A DNA stretch of 64,000 nt from Maratus speciosus (taxonomy: Eukaryota > Arthropoda > Arachnida > Araneae > Salticidae): assembly GCA_963932465.1 (NCBI GenBank), contig OZ010788.1:201440559-201504558 (forward strand). Direction: 5' to 3'. Both the position numbers and the translations under genes were made by a program. Position 1 is the stretch's first letter. Each line of letters starts with the position of its first letter. This document shows, one piece after another, positions 11,274 to 21,889 of this stretch. The notes under the pieces were generated by a model, which saw nothing but the letters and a program-made list of their open reading frames with translations, made no database searches and was not told where the DNA came from.

Positions 11274-12859
11274 CACACTAAACGATTTCAAAACTGATCC
11301 ATTATACAGCCTAAAATAAAGACAGTAGCTTCTTCTCTGTTCTGTAATATTACTAAATTTGAATTCGTCAGTATGTCATACTTTTGGCATGAAGTGCTCA
11401 TTCAAATCGATCTAGTGACCAAACTTTGTCCAAGGGAATAGATGAGATTGACTGGTCTGTAAAGCTAAGAGAAGAAACCGGACAAGATCTTACATAGACA
11501 ATAAAACACAAAGCGAAGCCCAGCCGGTGACAACAAACACTACCAGACGGAAGAGTCCGCCATCCAATGATTGAAAGGCACTATTGGTCTCAAACAAGGC
11601 TTTACTGGTTTCAAAAGCAAATAAATGGCCTTCACTTCATTATATTCAGAAATGATAAGTATGTTGACTGTCGGTTTATGCAATCTAGGATGCAAATGAA
11701 TTTGCAAGTAGTATTGATATTGATATAAAATTCATGGAAAGAAAATATACAAAAAAGAAAAGTTTTTTTGGCGAATTTTGTGAAGACGAAATTAATACTA
11801 TATCTAATGAGGATAAATGCAAATTAATGAAGCGATAGAAAAAATCCTCACTAAATGGAAAAGAAAATTTGAAACCAATCAAAATCTTAGTGGCACACTT
11901 GAATTTCTCCATGGGAATCATTTCCAAAATATAAAGAAGAATTACATGTCCATACTGAACTAAACAGTTGATAAATATCCCCAAAAAGATGAATTTATTT
12001 TGGCCTCGAATGCGTGCATTAAAGTTAGATCTAAAATGGAAATCAAGCCTTGCTACCTAATCTACTGAAACTTACGCATATATTTGGACTTAAGGTTGCT
12101 TATCCATACCTAACTACATACCTCAGATTTTTACATGTACTGTCTGTACTTCTCTCTTCTAAATAAAGAAGTTTTAGTAAGTTCAAACTCATTAAATTAT
12201 AGGTGAACAATTTAACAAAAAAAGGGACTAATAATAACTATCTTATGCAATTATTTACCCAGCTTTCCTTCTAAAAATATTCGTGGGGGTAGGAGGGCGA
12301 CAATGCACTTATTTGCCCAAAGTGAAATTTTGTCAAGTTTCGTCATTGCATTCACGTAACATTCTTTTGCACTGCACAGAACAAACGATTAGATCAAACA
12401 ATCCTATAAAACAAGCCTTTTCCGCTTTTCTACCATAATTGAGTAAGATTGCGCATCTGTAAGGCTAGAGGATGTTTCGACTCTTTCAAAAAGAGGATAA
12501 ACTCCATTTCTTCCTTAAATTTGACGATTCATTCTAAATTCTTGGGTGAAAAATGTTGTAAATAATTACTGTTGTCGTCTATACATGTTCTGAGGACAAT
12601 GTAAACTCCTGTGTCCAGAATTATTGCAACATGTGCTATTTGAAAAAGATTTACTGCATATAAAACTGGTTGTTTTTGAAGTAATCCAAGAATACTTCGA
12701 AAATTTTTAAAGAACCAATTATTCAATAGCTATGGATAGCTGGCTGAAAATTGGATTTTATTGTTTTAAGAAATAATTTCCTGTCATCAGGATCATTCAT
12801 AAATGCTAATCTTCATTCATCTTATAACGAAAAAGTAGAAACCCTTGTGGTCCACCATC
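11274..12859. other. unassigned stretch
   Basis: It is less AT-rich in 11,400-11,650 but has no intact frame or recognised domain. The open frames here are short, without conserved motifs. I can assign nothing to it. Confidence 0.4.
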
Positions 12860-13175
12860 GAGTCTATACAACGCCCCCTAGATGAGGTAGAAAGCCTTGA
12901 CACGCTTTGTTATGACGTCACGAAATGACACATGAAGCAGGAAAAACTAAGAAAAAAAATTCTAACAACTTGCATGTTTCGATTTTGTTGGCTCGTGGGA
13001 TCATTAATTATTATTAGTAAATAATAATTAATAATTCCATGGTCCAACGAAATCGAAACATGAAAGTTCTTCGATTTTTTTTTCTTTGTTTTTCCTGCTT
13101 CGTATGATGTTCCTTCGCGTCACAACAAAGCGTGTCACGGCTTTCTACCTCCTCTAGGGGGCGTCGGTCTGTCTC
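12860..13175. mobile_element. near-perfect palindrome (foldback MITE), centre at about 13018
   Basis: Each arm of about 155 bp runs from ACGCCCCCTAGA through GAGGTAGAAAGCC, ACACGCTTTGTT, GAAGCAGGAAAAAC and ATGTTTCGATTT to a loop-less centre rich in TTAATTATTATT. It would extrude as a long hairpin. No duplication is evident. Confidence 0.85.
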
Positions 13176-13287
13176 AACATCATTGTTCTTTGCAAAATTT
13201 GTTTTTGGCATTAGCATTAAAGAAAAGTAATATTTGCCTTATATAATTAGAGCATTTTCGAAATTTTGTAATTGAAAGTAACTTTTA

Positions 13288-13939
13288 CACGCTCACGCCG
13301 GCGCCGATATTCATGTTTTTCGCTGTGAGACGGCGCTCGAATTCATATTTCGCTTCATCTGGTGGCGTATCATCTGGACACTGTATGTAATGACCCGCCC
13401 CTCTCATATTTATTGAATTGAACTCGAACATAACAAGCATAGTTGATTGTGAATGTCTGAAAGTTCCTAAGGAGTAAGCAGATTACTTAGAGACATGATT
13501 TTATTGACAACATACGTACGAATTTACACATATACGAATTTAATATAAAATGTCTTACAATCTGAAGAAATATGGACAACATGATATAAATGCATTTCTC
13601 TAAGGTAGAAGCCACGCCCTTAGTCAATGATATTTTTTGAATGAAAACGAGAATTCTTGTTTCCCATCGTAAAGGTATTGTTTATAATAATGAATTGTTT
13701 TTACTATTGAATTTTTGAATAGTCAAGTGTGACCCACCTGTAGTGCACGCCGTCTATAGAATAATCGAGTGTGACCCACCTGTAGTATAAGCTTTCTATT
13801 GGAACAGTCGATTGTGACCCACCGGTGATGCACGCCGCCTGATGCGACAGTCGAGCGTGACCCACCGGTGATGCACGCCATCTGATCTGATGGGACAGTC
13901 TAGCGTGACCCACCGGTAATGCGCGCCGGGGTGAATGTG
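13288..13939. mobile_element. TTAA-type (piggyBac-like) element with GC-rich internal tandem repeats, copy 1
   Basis: The right end is followed by TTAA (13940-13943); the left flank is TTTA. The termini CACGCTCACGCCGGCG and CACATTCACCCCGGCGC (right, reverse complement) match the better-preserved copy at 16587-17227. The interior shares ATGGACAACATGATATAAAT and a GTGACCCACC array with that copy. It is non-coding. Confidence 0.78.
13726..13930. repeat. GTGACCCACC tandem array, five units of about 43-50 bp
   Basis: GTGACCCACC occurs at about 13730, 13771, 13815, 13857 and 13905, each followed by (T/G)GTA or GGTGATGCACGCC and a TC-AG-GTGACCC joint. It is much more GC-rich than its surroundings. 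Frames through it are translations of the repeat, not genes. Confidence 0.85.
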
Positions 13940-14018
13940 TTAAAAGAAAAAAGTGGAACTAACCAAATAAAATTCTAGGAATGAGGGAAATTAATTTGTA
14001 CCTCAAAGGGTTAACAGT

Positions 14019-14203
14019 CAGGGTTGCCAGTTTGGTATCTTTTTTAGCTAAAAATTTTTTAATTCATACTGGAAATCCTGAATAAAAAAATTTTACTCTA
14101 TGCAATCAGGGATTGCCTGTGATTAAATAAAGAAAAGCATATAATAGAAAATTTCTGCTGTGAATACGAAACTTCGGAATAAAAAAAAGTTCTGGCAACC
14201 CTG
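14019..14203. mobile_element. hAT MITE, CAGGGTTGCCAG ends
   Basis: The ends CAGGGTTGCCAG and CTGGCAACCCTG are exact inverses. The flanks TTAACAGT (14011-14018) and TTAACAGC (14204-14211) give a 7/8 target duplication. At 185 bp it is non-coding. Confidence 0.9.
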
Positions 14204-14487
14204 TTAACAGCGTAAAGTTATTGAGGGCCCTCCGAGTTTACATCCAGTCTTCTGTTGAATGTCGTATTATTAGTGAGATTGTAGCAGTGGGCTGTTAGGA
14301 AACTTTGATTTTTTTTTTCCTCTGGTGATAATCGTATTTTAAAATTTTTATGTTATGAAGCATAAGAAAAACGGATGTATAGTTTTTAGCACTTGGAAGA
14401 TTAAAAATCAATAAAATTGGATTAGATATGTCAACCTGGAAACTGTTTGTCGCCCAAAGTAGTACCTTCCTTAGATCTAGATCGCGA

Positions 14488-15063
14488 GCCGGCAGCACAG
14501 ACACATGGCTCGTACGCATACCGTTATTTCTCCAGGAAAACTACCAGTATCTTTTTATAGAAAAAGGAATCTAGGTTAAACGCGCAAAATTTCGCCTTCT
14601 CTTAAGAAGAGATTTCCTATAAGATAATACTGGTGCCGAAAAATTTTTCTGGTCTGCAAAATTCAAGGAGGCGTGCGAACCATGAGACAACTACCTCATC
14701 GAGTTTGAGGTGGAAATTCCAGAATTAGCTAAAACTCGATTCCCATATTAAAACGCAATTGGTCTGCCAAGTCATATCTTGGTGGAAAACACCTAAAAAC
14801 TCGAATTTACCGGTTGACTCGTAGGTTTAACATTACCATTGTGTTTTCCTGCTCCCAGTCAGCCATGTTTTTATACCTTTGGGTGTAGGAAAACGCAATG
14901 GTAAACTTACGATTCGACCGCTAAAATCTGGTTTTTAGGTGTTTTCCATTAAGATATGACTTGGCAGACCGATTGCGTTTTAATATGGGGATCAAGTTTT
15001 AGCTAATTCTGGAATTTCAGCTTCCAACTCGATGAGGTGGTTGTCTGTGCTGCAGGCTCCCTG
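14488..15063. mobile_element. palindromic element interrupted by a hAT MITE
   Basis: The inverted arms share the GC(C/A)GCACAGACAAC tip, ACCTCATCGAGTTTG, AATTCCAGAATTAGCTAAAA, AAAACGCAATTGGTCTG and TTCCTGCTC/AAAACGCAATGG blocks. The centre is near 14868. The left tip is broken by the insertion 14514-14684; the right tip is intact. Confidence 0.75.
14514..14684. mobile_element. hAT-like MITE nested in the palindrome tip
   Basis: The ends are CATGGCTCGTACGCATACC and, in reverse complement, CATGGTTCGCACGCCTCC, matching the CAGGG-TCGTACG family (9450, 11096) apart from the second triplet. AGACA is duplicated across the insertion. The uninterrupted order is seen in the opposite arm of the host palindrome. 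Confidence 0.65.
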
Positions 15064-15480
15064 TCTAATCCGCCATTCCTGCCTAAATATCGGGAACGTG
15101 GAATCCCAAAAGGTTAAAAAAAAATCGCTTTAGGGATTTTTTTTATATTTTGAGTCCTTTATTTCTCCTCTTTCTAGCGATATATTTCTTTTGTTTCTAA
15201 GGCAGCGAGAAGTTTGAAAATTTTAAGCAATTTTGCTTATTACATCCGGTCATACTTCTAGACCACACCCATTTAAAGAGCAGACAAGATTTTATCCCAT
15301 GCGATCTATTGGAATATAAGCAGAATCTGGTTGTTTTGTGTTACGAGTATTTTGTGGTGTAATTAATCTACCTAACTCATCGACAAAATTCACAAAATAT
15401 ATTAAAATGTTTTTTGAACAGGATTAAAAAAGTCATAATACAAATGAGAGGCGTTTTTTAAATAGGTATATTTGTTTGCT
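15064..15480. other. unassigned spacer
   Basis: No recognisable feature was found. Confidence 0.45.
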
Positions 15481-15484
15481 TTAA

Positions 15485-15653
15485 CCCTTTAATTCTCGCT
15501 CCCGTGATATTCATGGGCTCTGTCTTTTACTCAGATTGTTCGTTTCCTACCTGTTTTATAAAATAGTGTAACTGACTTTATTATGATATCATTTTTTCTA
15601 AAAAGTGGTGCCAATAAGTAATTTGAATTGTTAAACCGTAATTTAATGCGACC
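15485..15653. mobile_element. possible short TTAA element
   Basis: TTAA stands at 15481-15484, followed by CCCTTTAATTCTCGCT and a subterminal palindrome CCCGTGATATTCATGGG (15501-15517). A second TTAA is at 15654-15657. The right terminus matches the left poorly, so the right boundary is uncertain. Confidence 0.45.
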
Positions 15654-15888
15654 GTTAAGGGATTACAGTCAGTTTTCTCAAAATATTTAATGTTAGTAAT
15701 TTTACCGAAACATTTTACAGATATCTCTATTTAATTGTTTAACTGTTGTAACTAATATACGTATATATATATATATATATTAACATTTTTAACAAGAAAA
15801 GAAGACTTTTTTTAAGAGTATTTAAAAAATAAAAGTGTGTATAGATTGTACGAATTCAATTTTTCCAACTGAGCTAAAAAAAAATGTC

Positions 15889-15958
15889 CAATCCGGAACT
15901 CGGACTCAGAATCTTTTACTTACATTATCAATGCTGTACCTTTTGAGATACCTGGGCA
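15889..15958 (-). other. tRNA-like sequence, left arm (degraded)
   Basis: This is the inverted partner of 17355-17417. The minus strand reads GGTATCTCAAAAGGTACAGC in place of GGGTAGCTCAAACGGTAGAG, then the same AATGTAAGT middle and a decayed B box. It is clearly the same ancestor, further mutated. Confidence 0.6.
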
Positions 15959-15984
15959 GCCTTCGGGTATATTTCCCTCAGATA

Positions 15985-16500
15985 CAGCGTTCGAAATCCT
16001 TGGTGGTCCGCTGGTCCGAGACCACTAAAAATTCAATCGAACCACTAATTTAAAAAATTTAGTGGTCCGCAAGACCATTAACTTTTTCCCTCTCTGACAG
16101 GTAAACGTAAATTTTCCCGTCCCTGAGAAAACCGCAACCAAAGACAGAATTTTATTTTATTTAAAAAAATAAATAAAAATTGCATTAAACTTAGTCAGTT
16201 GAAATAAATAATCGGAAATAAAATATATAATTAATAATTTTATAGTTTTTATTTATTTACTGTTTATTTAATTTTTAGCAAATTATAATTTTACATTTTA
16301 TTATGCCCAAAATGTTGGGTAACTGAAAGGAAGTTTGGTTTATATTCTAGGAGGGGGGATGTCACTCAAAGGGTTAAATATACTTAATAACTTAATAGAA
16401 TTTTATATAGCGGGCCAGTGGCGATGTCTGCGGACCAGTAAACCCTGATGTTTACTGGTCCTTGGGACCAGTGACTTTTTTTTTATCAATTCTACCGCTG
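15985..16500. mobile_element. hAT element with perfect 8-bp target duplication
   Basis: CTCAGATA flanks both sides (15977-15984 and 16501-16508). The ends start CAGCGTTCGAAATCC and CAGCGGTAGAATTG (right, reverse complement). Subterminal sequence is rich in TGGTCCGC/GGACCAGT motifs on both sides. At 516 bp it has no transposase frame. The empty site is visible in the opposite arm of the host foldback, where TCAGATAATC runs uninterrupted in reverse complement. Confidence 0.9.
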
Positions 16501-16586
16501 CTCAGATACCCTTATTTTCAATATCATCTGGTCTGTCATGAGGATAGCTCGACAGAATAACTTACAGGTAACGAAACTCCATTTAA

Positions 16587-17227
16587 CACGTTCACGCCGG
16601 CGCCAATATTCATGTTTTTCGCTGTGAGGCGGCGCTCGAATGCATGTTTTGCTTCATCTGGCGGCGCGGTATGTTCGCTTATTCAGACGCGGTATGTAAT
16701 GACACGCCCCTCTCATATTTATCAAATTGAACCCGAATATAACAAGCAGAGTTGATTATGAATGTCTGAAAGTTCGTAAGGAGTAAGCAAATTACTTAGA
16801 CATGATTTTATTGACTACATATGCACGAATTTAATATAAAATGTCGTATAATCTAGAGAAATATGGACAACATGATATAAATGCATTTTCTGTAAGGTAG
16901 AAGCCACGCCCTTAGTGAATGATATTTTTTGAATGAAGAAGAGAATTCTCGTTTCCTGTCGTGAATGTATTAAATTTATAATATTGAATAGTTTTTATTA
17001 TTTAATTTTCGAATATTTAAGTGTGACACACCTGTAGTGCATGCCGTCTATGGCATTGTCGAGTGTGACCCACCTGTAGTAGACGCCTTCTATTTAACAG
17101 TGCAGCGTGACCCACCGGTGATGCACGCCGCCTGATGCTACAGTCAAGCGTGACCCACCGGTGGTGCATGCCTCCCGATGGTCCAGTCAAGCGTGACCCA
17201 CCGGTGGTGCACACCGGCGTGAACGTG
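16587..17227. mobile_element. TTAA-flanked piggyBac-like element with GC-rich tandem array, copy 2
   Basis: TTAA flanks exactly (16583-16586 and 17228-17231). The ends are CACGTTCACGCCGGCG and CACGTTCACGCCGGTG (right, reverse complement). The body is closely similar to 13288-13939, with GTGACCCACC units from about 17020 to 17205. It is non-coding; it could only move with a transposase supplied elsewhere. Confidence 0.88.
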
Positions 17228-17354
17228 TTAAACGATTGGTACGCAGATACACTACTATTATTACCTGCGGTTTATTCTGTCGAGTTATCTACATGGCAAA
17301 ACAGATGTTATTGCCAATAAGATTATCTGAGCGAAATATACCCACCGGTGCTAA

Positions 17355-17417
17355 GCCGGGGTAGCTCAAACGGTAGAGAACAATGTAAGTCAAAAATACT
17401 GGGTTCGAGTCCCCGGC
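17355..17417 (+). other. tRNA-like sequence, right arm (63 nt)
   Basis: A perfect 7-bp acceptor stem (GCCGGGG with CCCCGGC) encloses an A box (TAGCTCAAACGGTAGAG) and a B box (GGGTTCGAGTCCC). The anticodon-arm region is about 10 nt short and does not pair, so it is unlikely to be a working tRNA. Its preserved Pol III box motifs stand out in this AT-rich DNA. Confidence 0.7.
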
Positions 17418-17509
17418 ATGGATATTTTTTCTCTCAGTTGGAAAAATTGAATTCGTACGATAACGTTACCAATCAGTATGATTGAGTTTAAAAAAATAGT
17501 GTGTGCGTA

Positions 17510-18544
17510 CAGTTGTGGAAAAAAAAAGTAAACACCCCTTACCAGCTCTGCAAAAAATTATCCTAGAAGAAAGTTACTGGTACCACACGATTGGTAATAA
17601 AGTCTACTTTTAAATGATGCATATAAAATTTGCTTAGGGGGCCATCTACATATTAAAACGAACCATAACTTTGTTTTTTCAATAGCAGTACACAATTCTG
17701 ACAGCATAAATAAGCTCTACACCCTTTAATTAGCCTAAAAACAATTTTTTATTCAATTGGTACGCTAAGTTTCCGAGAAGTTAATTATTTTAAAACGAGC
17801 GTATTTTAGGGACTGTATCCAAATTGAAGTTCAGTACTCGATTGTTGGCCGAGAGAGCCCCCTTCTTGATCAAGGCATCGTAAGCGCCACCCAAGCAGTC
17901 ATTGAAGACTCCTAGATTACAGGATAGCATCAGAAATTTCAAAATATCTAGTTACTTCTATCATAGATGGCCCCTTAAGCCATCATTTTGCCATTTTTTA
18001 AGCATAATTTGAAAACTATTTGGAAGAAAAATGAGAAATTTTGGATTTCCATAATGCAGGACTTAATAAATGTAAATCCATCAAAAAAATTGTAGGTTGC
18101 AATTCATAATTTTGTCGAATATTAATTTCATAATTCATATCATAAAATTATAAAAATTGCAAATTCAACGTATTTATGTTTGGGTATTATAGTATTATTG
18201 CTACACAAAAAATTAGCACATTAGGAGTATAAATTCAGGAGATATTAATGGCACTAAATTTTGAATGTTTATAATTCAAAAACGTATCACTCAAATGACT
18301 TGGAGTTTTGTTTTTAGGCATAGTTTGAACCGAAGATTTGAAATAACTTGTTAAAATTGGGTATTGCTATTAAAAAAAATAAAGTTTGGGTTCGTTTTAA
18401 TATGTAGATGGCCCCCTAAGCAAATTTTATATACATCATTTAAAAGTAGACTTTATTTCCAATCGTTCGGTACCAGTAACTTTCTTCTACGATACGTTGT
18501 TGAGGAGTTAGTAGGGGTGTTTACTTTTTTCTTTTACACGACTG
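17510..18544. mobile_element. TIR-only Tc1/mariner-type element, copy 1
   Basis: TA flanks both ends (17508-17509 and 18545-18546). The termini read CAGTTGTGGAAAAAAAAAGT and, in reverse complement, CAGTCGTGTAAAAGAAAAAA, both followed by GTAAACACCCC. The arms keep AAAGTTACTGGTACC, AAAGTCTACTTTTAAATGA and TTTGCTTAGGGGGCCATCTA. A second copy in opposite orientation lies at 41472-42517. No transposase motif was seen in 1,035 bp. Confidence 0.88.
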
Positions 18545-18545
18545 T

Positions 18546-19237
18546 ACATTGGCTGCAACAGCTCAACAACTTCAGATTAAATAGAGATATGTGTAGAACG
18601 TTTAGCAAAAATTACAAACATTACTATATATATGTTTAGTAGTTGGTATAAAAATGTACATTGAAGTTCAAAACCACATTTTGAGAAATTTACGTTTAAC
18701 ACTCTTCGCGACAAGGGTCCTGCACAGAATTTTTAATTTTTAATGTTAAATAGAAATATTTGGTTTTAAATAGAAACGTTTGGTTAATTTAATCGCTGAA
18801 ATTCTATAAATAAATAAGACGAAAATTACTGATAGGAAAAATCCAGGATACTGAACACACATTACGTCGCGAAAAGTATATGAATATACTTCCTTAAAAG
18901 ATTGGTAGATTAAGCCAAGATTAGTCCCCGGTTCGAATTCTGACACTTTTTCACGCATTTAGAAATTTACAATTCATATGATTTATTTACCAATTGGAAT
19001 AACTGTGTTAAAATTAATAAAGTTGTAATGTTCGTTTAATTTCTTGGACGACTGCATAAAACTAATAATTTAAAACAAACGGTTCACAATAAAGCTAAAG
19101 CACTTTCCATTTGCAGAATTTGAAATTTATGAGTTTCTTATATAAATTGTATTTATTGGCCTTTTTTTCAACAGTCGTCTTACAGTATTTTGAAAATTTA
19201 TGACAGTTCAATTTTGAAGAATAATAAATCCACTTAC
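18546..19237. other. intronic sequence next to CMIP exon 2
   Basis: AT-rich, with short chance frames only. It ends at the GTAAGT donor of the exon. Confidence 0.5.
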
Positions 19238-19366
19238 TTGCAACAGGAGAGAACCATCTGGTATGACGATTCTTATACAAAATCTGCCGCACGAATCCCA
19301 TCTAGCTACCGGGTAGATATCATGGATGTTCCGATAAGGAATGGGATCCTCCATGAAGCCACCAGG
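19238..19366 (-). CDS. CMIP: CMIP orthologue, second PH-domain exon
   Basis: On the minus strand a pyrimidine-rich tract ending TTTATTTGTTGTAG (AG at 19368-19367) precedes exactly 129 bases without a stop, followed by a consensus GTAAGT donor (19237-19232). The 43 codons begin PGGFMEDPIPYRNIHDIY and end IPDGSLLLQ. In CMIP the matching stretch begins P-GYMEN, includes a YSAIEDVQ-like strand and ends IPGGTVLLQ, so length, ends and spaced residues (GxMEx, IxD, IPxGxxLLQ) agree. It enters and leaves in phase 0, compatible with the end of the exon at 47874. This supplies the middle strands of the PH domain, a fold that often binds phosphoinositides. No exon for the following domain segment was found between here and base 1. 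Confidence 0.87.
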
Positions 19367-19739
19367 CTACAACAAATAAAATAGATGTATTGAGAAAAAA
19401 TTGCAAAACATGCATTTAAGACACATCTGATCTATATTAAAAGGCAAAATGTTGACGTCATATTGACGGTGGCAACGACTAATTATTAAATAATACTTTT
19501 ATTGCAATTTTTTAAACTTCTAAACATTCCAAAATTAAAATTTTTACAGAGTCGAATGGAAAAGAAATATACTTTCAAATACAGTTTGAAAACTGTATCT
19601 CAATTTACTGATTTTTTGTGGAATGATTTTCAAGCAACAGACGGGAGTTCAACTCATTTGCATTTAAAACAATGAAAATAATGCAGCAATTTTTTGTTTT
19701 ACGTTAATATCCTGCAGCTAAATTTCCTAACGAAATTAA

Positions 19740-20645
19740 AACTTTACAAATCTTTAATTGTAAGGGAAGAAATTTGTATGTCTGTCTCTCTGTCTGTGTA
19801 TGTGTGTGTGTTTGTGTGTGCTGCATTGTCAAGAGACCGCTGCGTGTAGAGCTACAAGATTTGGCAATAAGGTACCTCTATATCTGTAGTTATGTACCTT
19901 CAAGCCAGTTTTTGGAATTTTAGATTAGATTTTTAAAAATTCATTTTCCAAAATCATAATGAACATCGCAAAGTGGCGCTCTGCCGCTGAGGCTTGCGAA
20001 TTCCGGGGCTTTCGGGATATTTCAAAGCAGTGAAGAACGAGAGGGGGCAAATGGCACTTTTTTTCGCGTTTTTCGAATCCTGCGTCCCTTATCTATTTGA
20101 AATACGGAAAAATGAAAGATGCCAAACCAGATTTACATACCTTAAGCTTTCTACCGGCGCAATCCGTTTTTTTTTTTTTTGTTTTTTTTTTTTTTTTTTT
20201 GTTTTTTTTTTTTTTTTTTTTTTTTTAATGTATATTTAGCCTTTGAAAAAAAGTAATCTAAAAACTTCATATTCTTTCCTTTTTCCGCGATTTTCGAAGC
20301 ATATCCGCTGAACTAATCGAAAAACTGAAAAACGAAAAGTACTCACTTAACCAACGTATTTTTTTCCTTTAAAACGACGTCTTCGGTTTTAAAAAAATAT
20401 TAAACTTAACCCTTTGAAAAAACACCCCTAATCTCCCAATCCAGTTTCGTTTGGATGAATTTTCATTTAAAAATATAAAAGCATACAAATTCGAGGGTGT
20501 TCGCTGCCGAAGGCAACGAGCCCCTAACCTTAGGATCGTTCCAAAAGATTTTCGTTTAAATATATTAAATCATTCAACGCTGATTTTGAGTATATTTAGG
20601 GTTATTATGAAGGGTTCTCGCAACGCCGGGCGAGTAGATAATAAA
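19740..20645 (+). repeat. degraded repeat with simple tracts and Helitron-like 3' sequence
   Basis: A TG-rich microsatellite (about 19779-19818) is followed by a T tract with single G interruptions (about 20168-20226). GTTTCGTTTGGATGAATTTT then leads to CGCAACGCCGGGCGAGTAG near 20615-20635, which resembles the 3' part of common arthropod Helitron/LINE-like repeats. A related fragment lies inverted at 59.2-59.47 kb. Confidence 0.5.
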
Positions 20646-20774
20646 TAAATAAATAAATCACGAATTTAAAAGTCATGTAATCGAACTACCCATTTAAACA
20701 CTGAAACAATCATAATCAAAAAGGTTAGCATAACTTATTAGTGCACATCGTATTGGTCGAGGGCCACCGTTTTG

Positions 20775-20880
20775 GGGTTTTCAACTCTAGGTTCGTTTGG
20801 ATAGGTTTTCATTTAAAAATATAAAATCATACAAATTCGAGGGTGTACACTGCCAAAGGCAATGGACCCCCCCCCCCTCC
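20775..20880 (+). repeat. partial direct repeat of 20440-20530
   Basis: GTTCGTTTGGATAGGTTTTC, AAATCATACAAATTCGAGGG and CTGCC(A/G)AAGGCAA recur about 330 bp after the first copy, then a C-rich run (20868-20884). Confidence 0.7.
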
Positions 20881-20995
20881 CCCTCCCCAACATTAAGAAT
20901 GTTGAGACTTAAATTTTGAGCTCAAAATCTGAATCGTTGGGGGTGGTTAAGTAGCGCAAACTGAATTGTGTCCATGTGTTGAAATTTGAACCCCC

Positions 20996-21587
20996 CTCCT
21001 GAACACAGTTCAGTATACGCTACTTAACCACTCCCAATGATTCAGATTTTGAGCTCAAAATTTAAGTTTAAGTCTAAACTTTTGAAAGCATGTAATGAGA
21101 TACAAAAAATAACGGTAAAAAAATAATTGTTTGTTACTCCAAAGTCTTAAGCGCCCTCTATCGGTATTTTTTTAACTTTATCTTTAAAATCTATTTTGAA
21201 GACAATACTGACATAAAGAATAGTTTTAGTGAAAACCGCAAAAGAATCGACCAATTTTCCCGTTTTTTATAATCATTTGAAATTTTAACTCCTGAACACA
21301 GTTCAGTTTGTGCTACTTAACCACTCCCAACGATTCAGATTATGAGCTCAAAATTTAAGTTTAAGTCTAAGCTTTTGAAAGCATGTAATGAGATACAAAA
21401 AATAACGGTAAAAAATAGTTGTTGCTTACTCCAAAGTCTAGAGCGCCCTCTACCGGCATTTTTATAACTTTCTCTTTAAAACCTTTTTTTTTAAGAAAAT
21501 ACTAATTTAAGGAATGATTTTAGCGAAAACCGCAAATAAATCGACCCATTTTTCCCTTTTTATCATCATTTGTAATTTGGGACCCTA
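20996..21587 (+). repeat. 293-bp tandem duplication
   Basis: CTCCTGAACACAGTTCAGT begins at about 20996 and again at about 21289. The two units keep ACTTAACCACTCCCAA, GAGCTCAAAATTTAAG, GCATGTAATGAGATACAAAA and GCGCCCTCTA(T/C)CGG in order. Part of the unit (AAATTTTGAGCTCAAAATCT and GGTTAAGTAGCGC) also occurs inverted at 20909-20960. Confidence 0.85.
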
Positions 21588-21889
21588 AACTTTGATGGCG
21601 CCTGTCTCCTTTGGAATGCGTTTGGGACCCTTGGTTTCCTATTTACTATTACTCGTCTTGATGTGTTCTATCACCCCCTAGCGTATGTACCATGAGTTTA
21701 GAAACACCCTGTATAAATATACTTAAGTATTAAAAACCCAGGCACAATTTCATTAAAGACGAAATCTTCCTGAAATTAGCTTCAAAATTAAAAGCTTTTT
21801 TTAAAAAATTGATCAAGCCATACCCATTTGAACAAAAAACATATTTACTTCAAAGCATTTCGCAACTGTACAACTGTAAACCAGTGGCG

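Larger units (their letters stand above)
15820..17490. mobile_element. foldback element with tRNA-like arms, carrying two later insertions
   Basis: The left arm (GAATTCAATTTTTCCAACTG, then the tRNA-like block, then GGGTATATTTCCCTCAGATA) is inverted on the right (17340-17470). The inner arms CTCGACAGAATAA and the -CAGGTAA- block also pair, around a centre now occupied by a TTAA element. A hAT element sits at 15985-16500 and a piggyBac-like one at 16587-17227. With these removed, the foldback would be about 0.5 kb. Its outer sequence (TTCCAACTG-G--AAAAATGTCC) is shared with the element at 33.25-33.61 kb. Confidence 0.75.
1..19237 (-). other. CMIP downstream intron (partial, runs off the window)
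   Basis: It begins at the GTAAGT donor after the 19238-19366 exon. I looked on the minus strand for the next PH segment (an RDQW-like motif followed by a lysine-rich stretch) and did not find it, so the next exon probably lies beyond base 1. The contents are repeats and unique AT-rich DNA. Confidence 0.6.

Noticed and set aside
13704..13913. Repeat protein-like frame (GHARLSHQ units)
   Set aside because: Translation of the GTGACCCACC tandem array in a TTAA element; the second copy at 17 kb breaks frame between units.
13726..13930. CRISPR-like array
   Set aside because: Units have diverged repeats and no unique spacers, the DNA is eukaryotic, and the array is inside a transposon.
1..19237. 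Third CMIP exon
   Set aside because: I looked on the minus strand for the RDQW-like segment with a lysine-rich continuation and found no candidate with splice sites.
20168..20226. Poly-T as a retroelement tail
   Set aside because: The tract is interrupted by G at regular points and lies within a low-complexity region; no element body with matching orientation could be tied to it.
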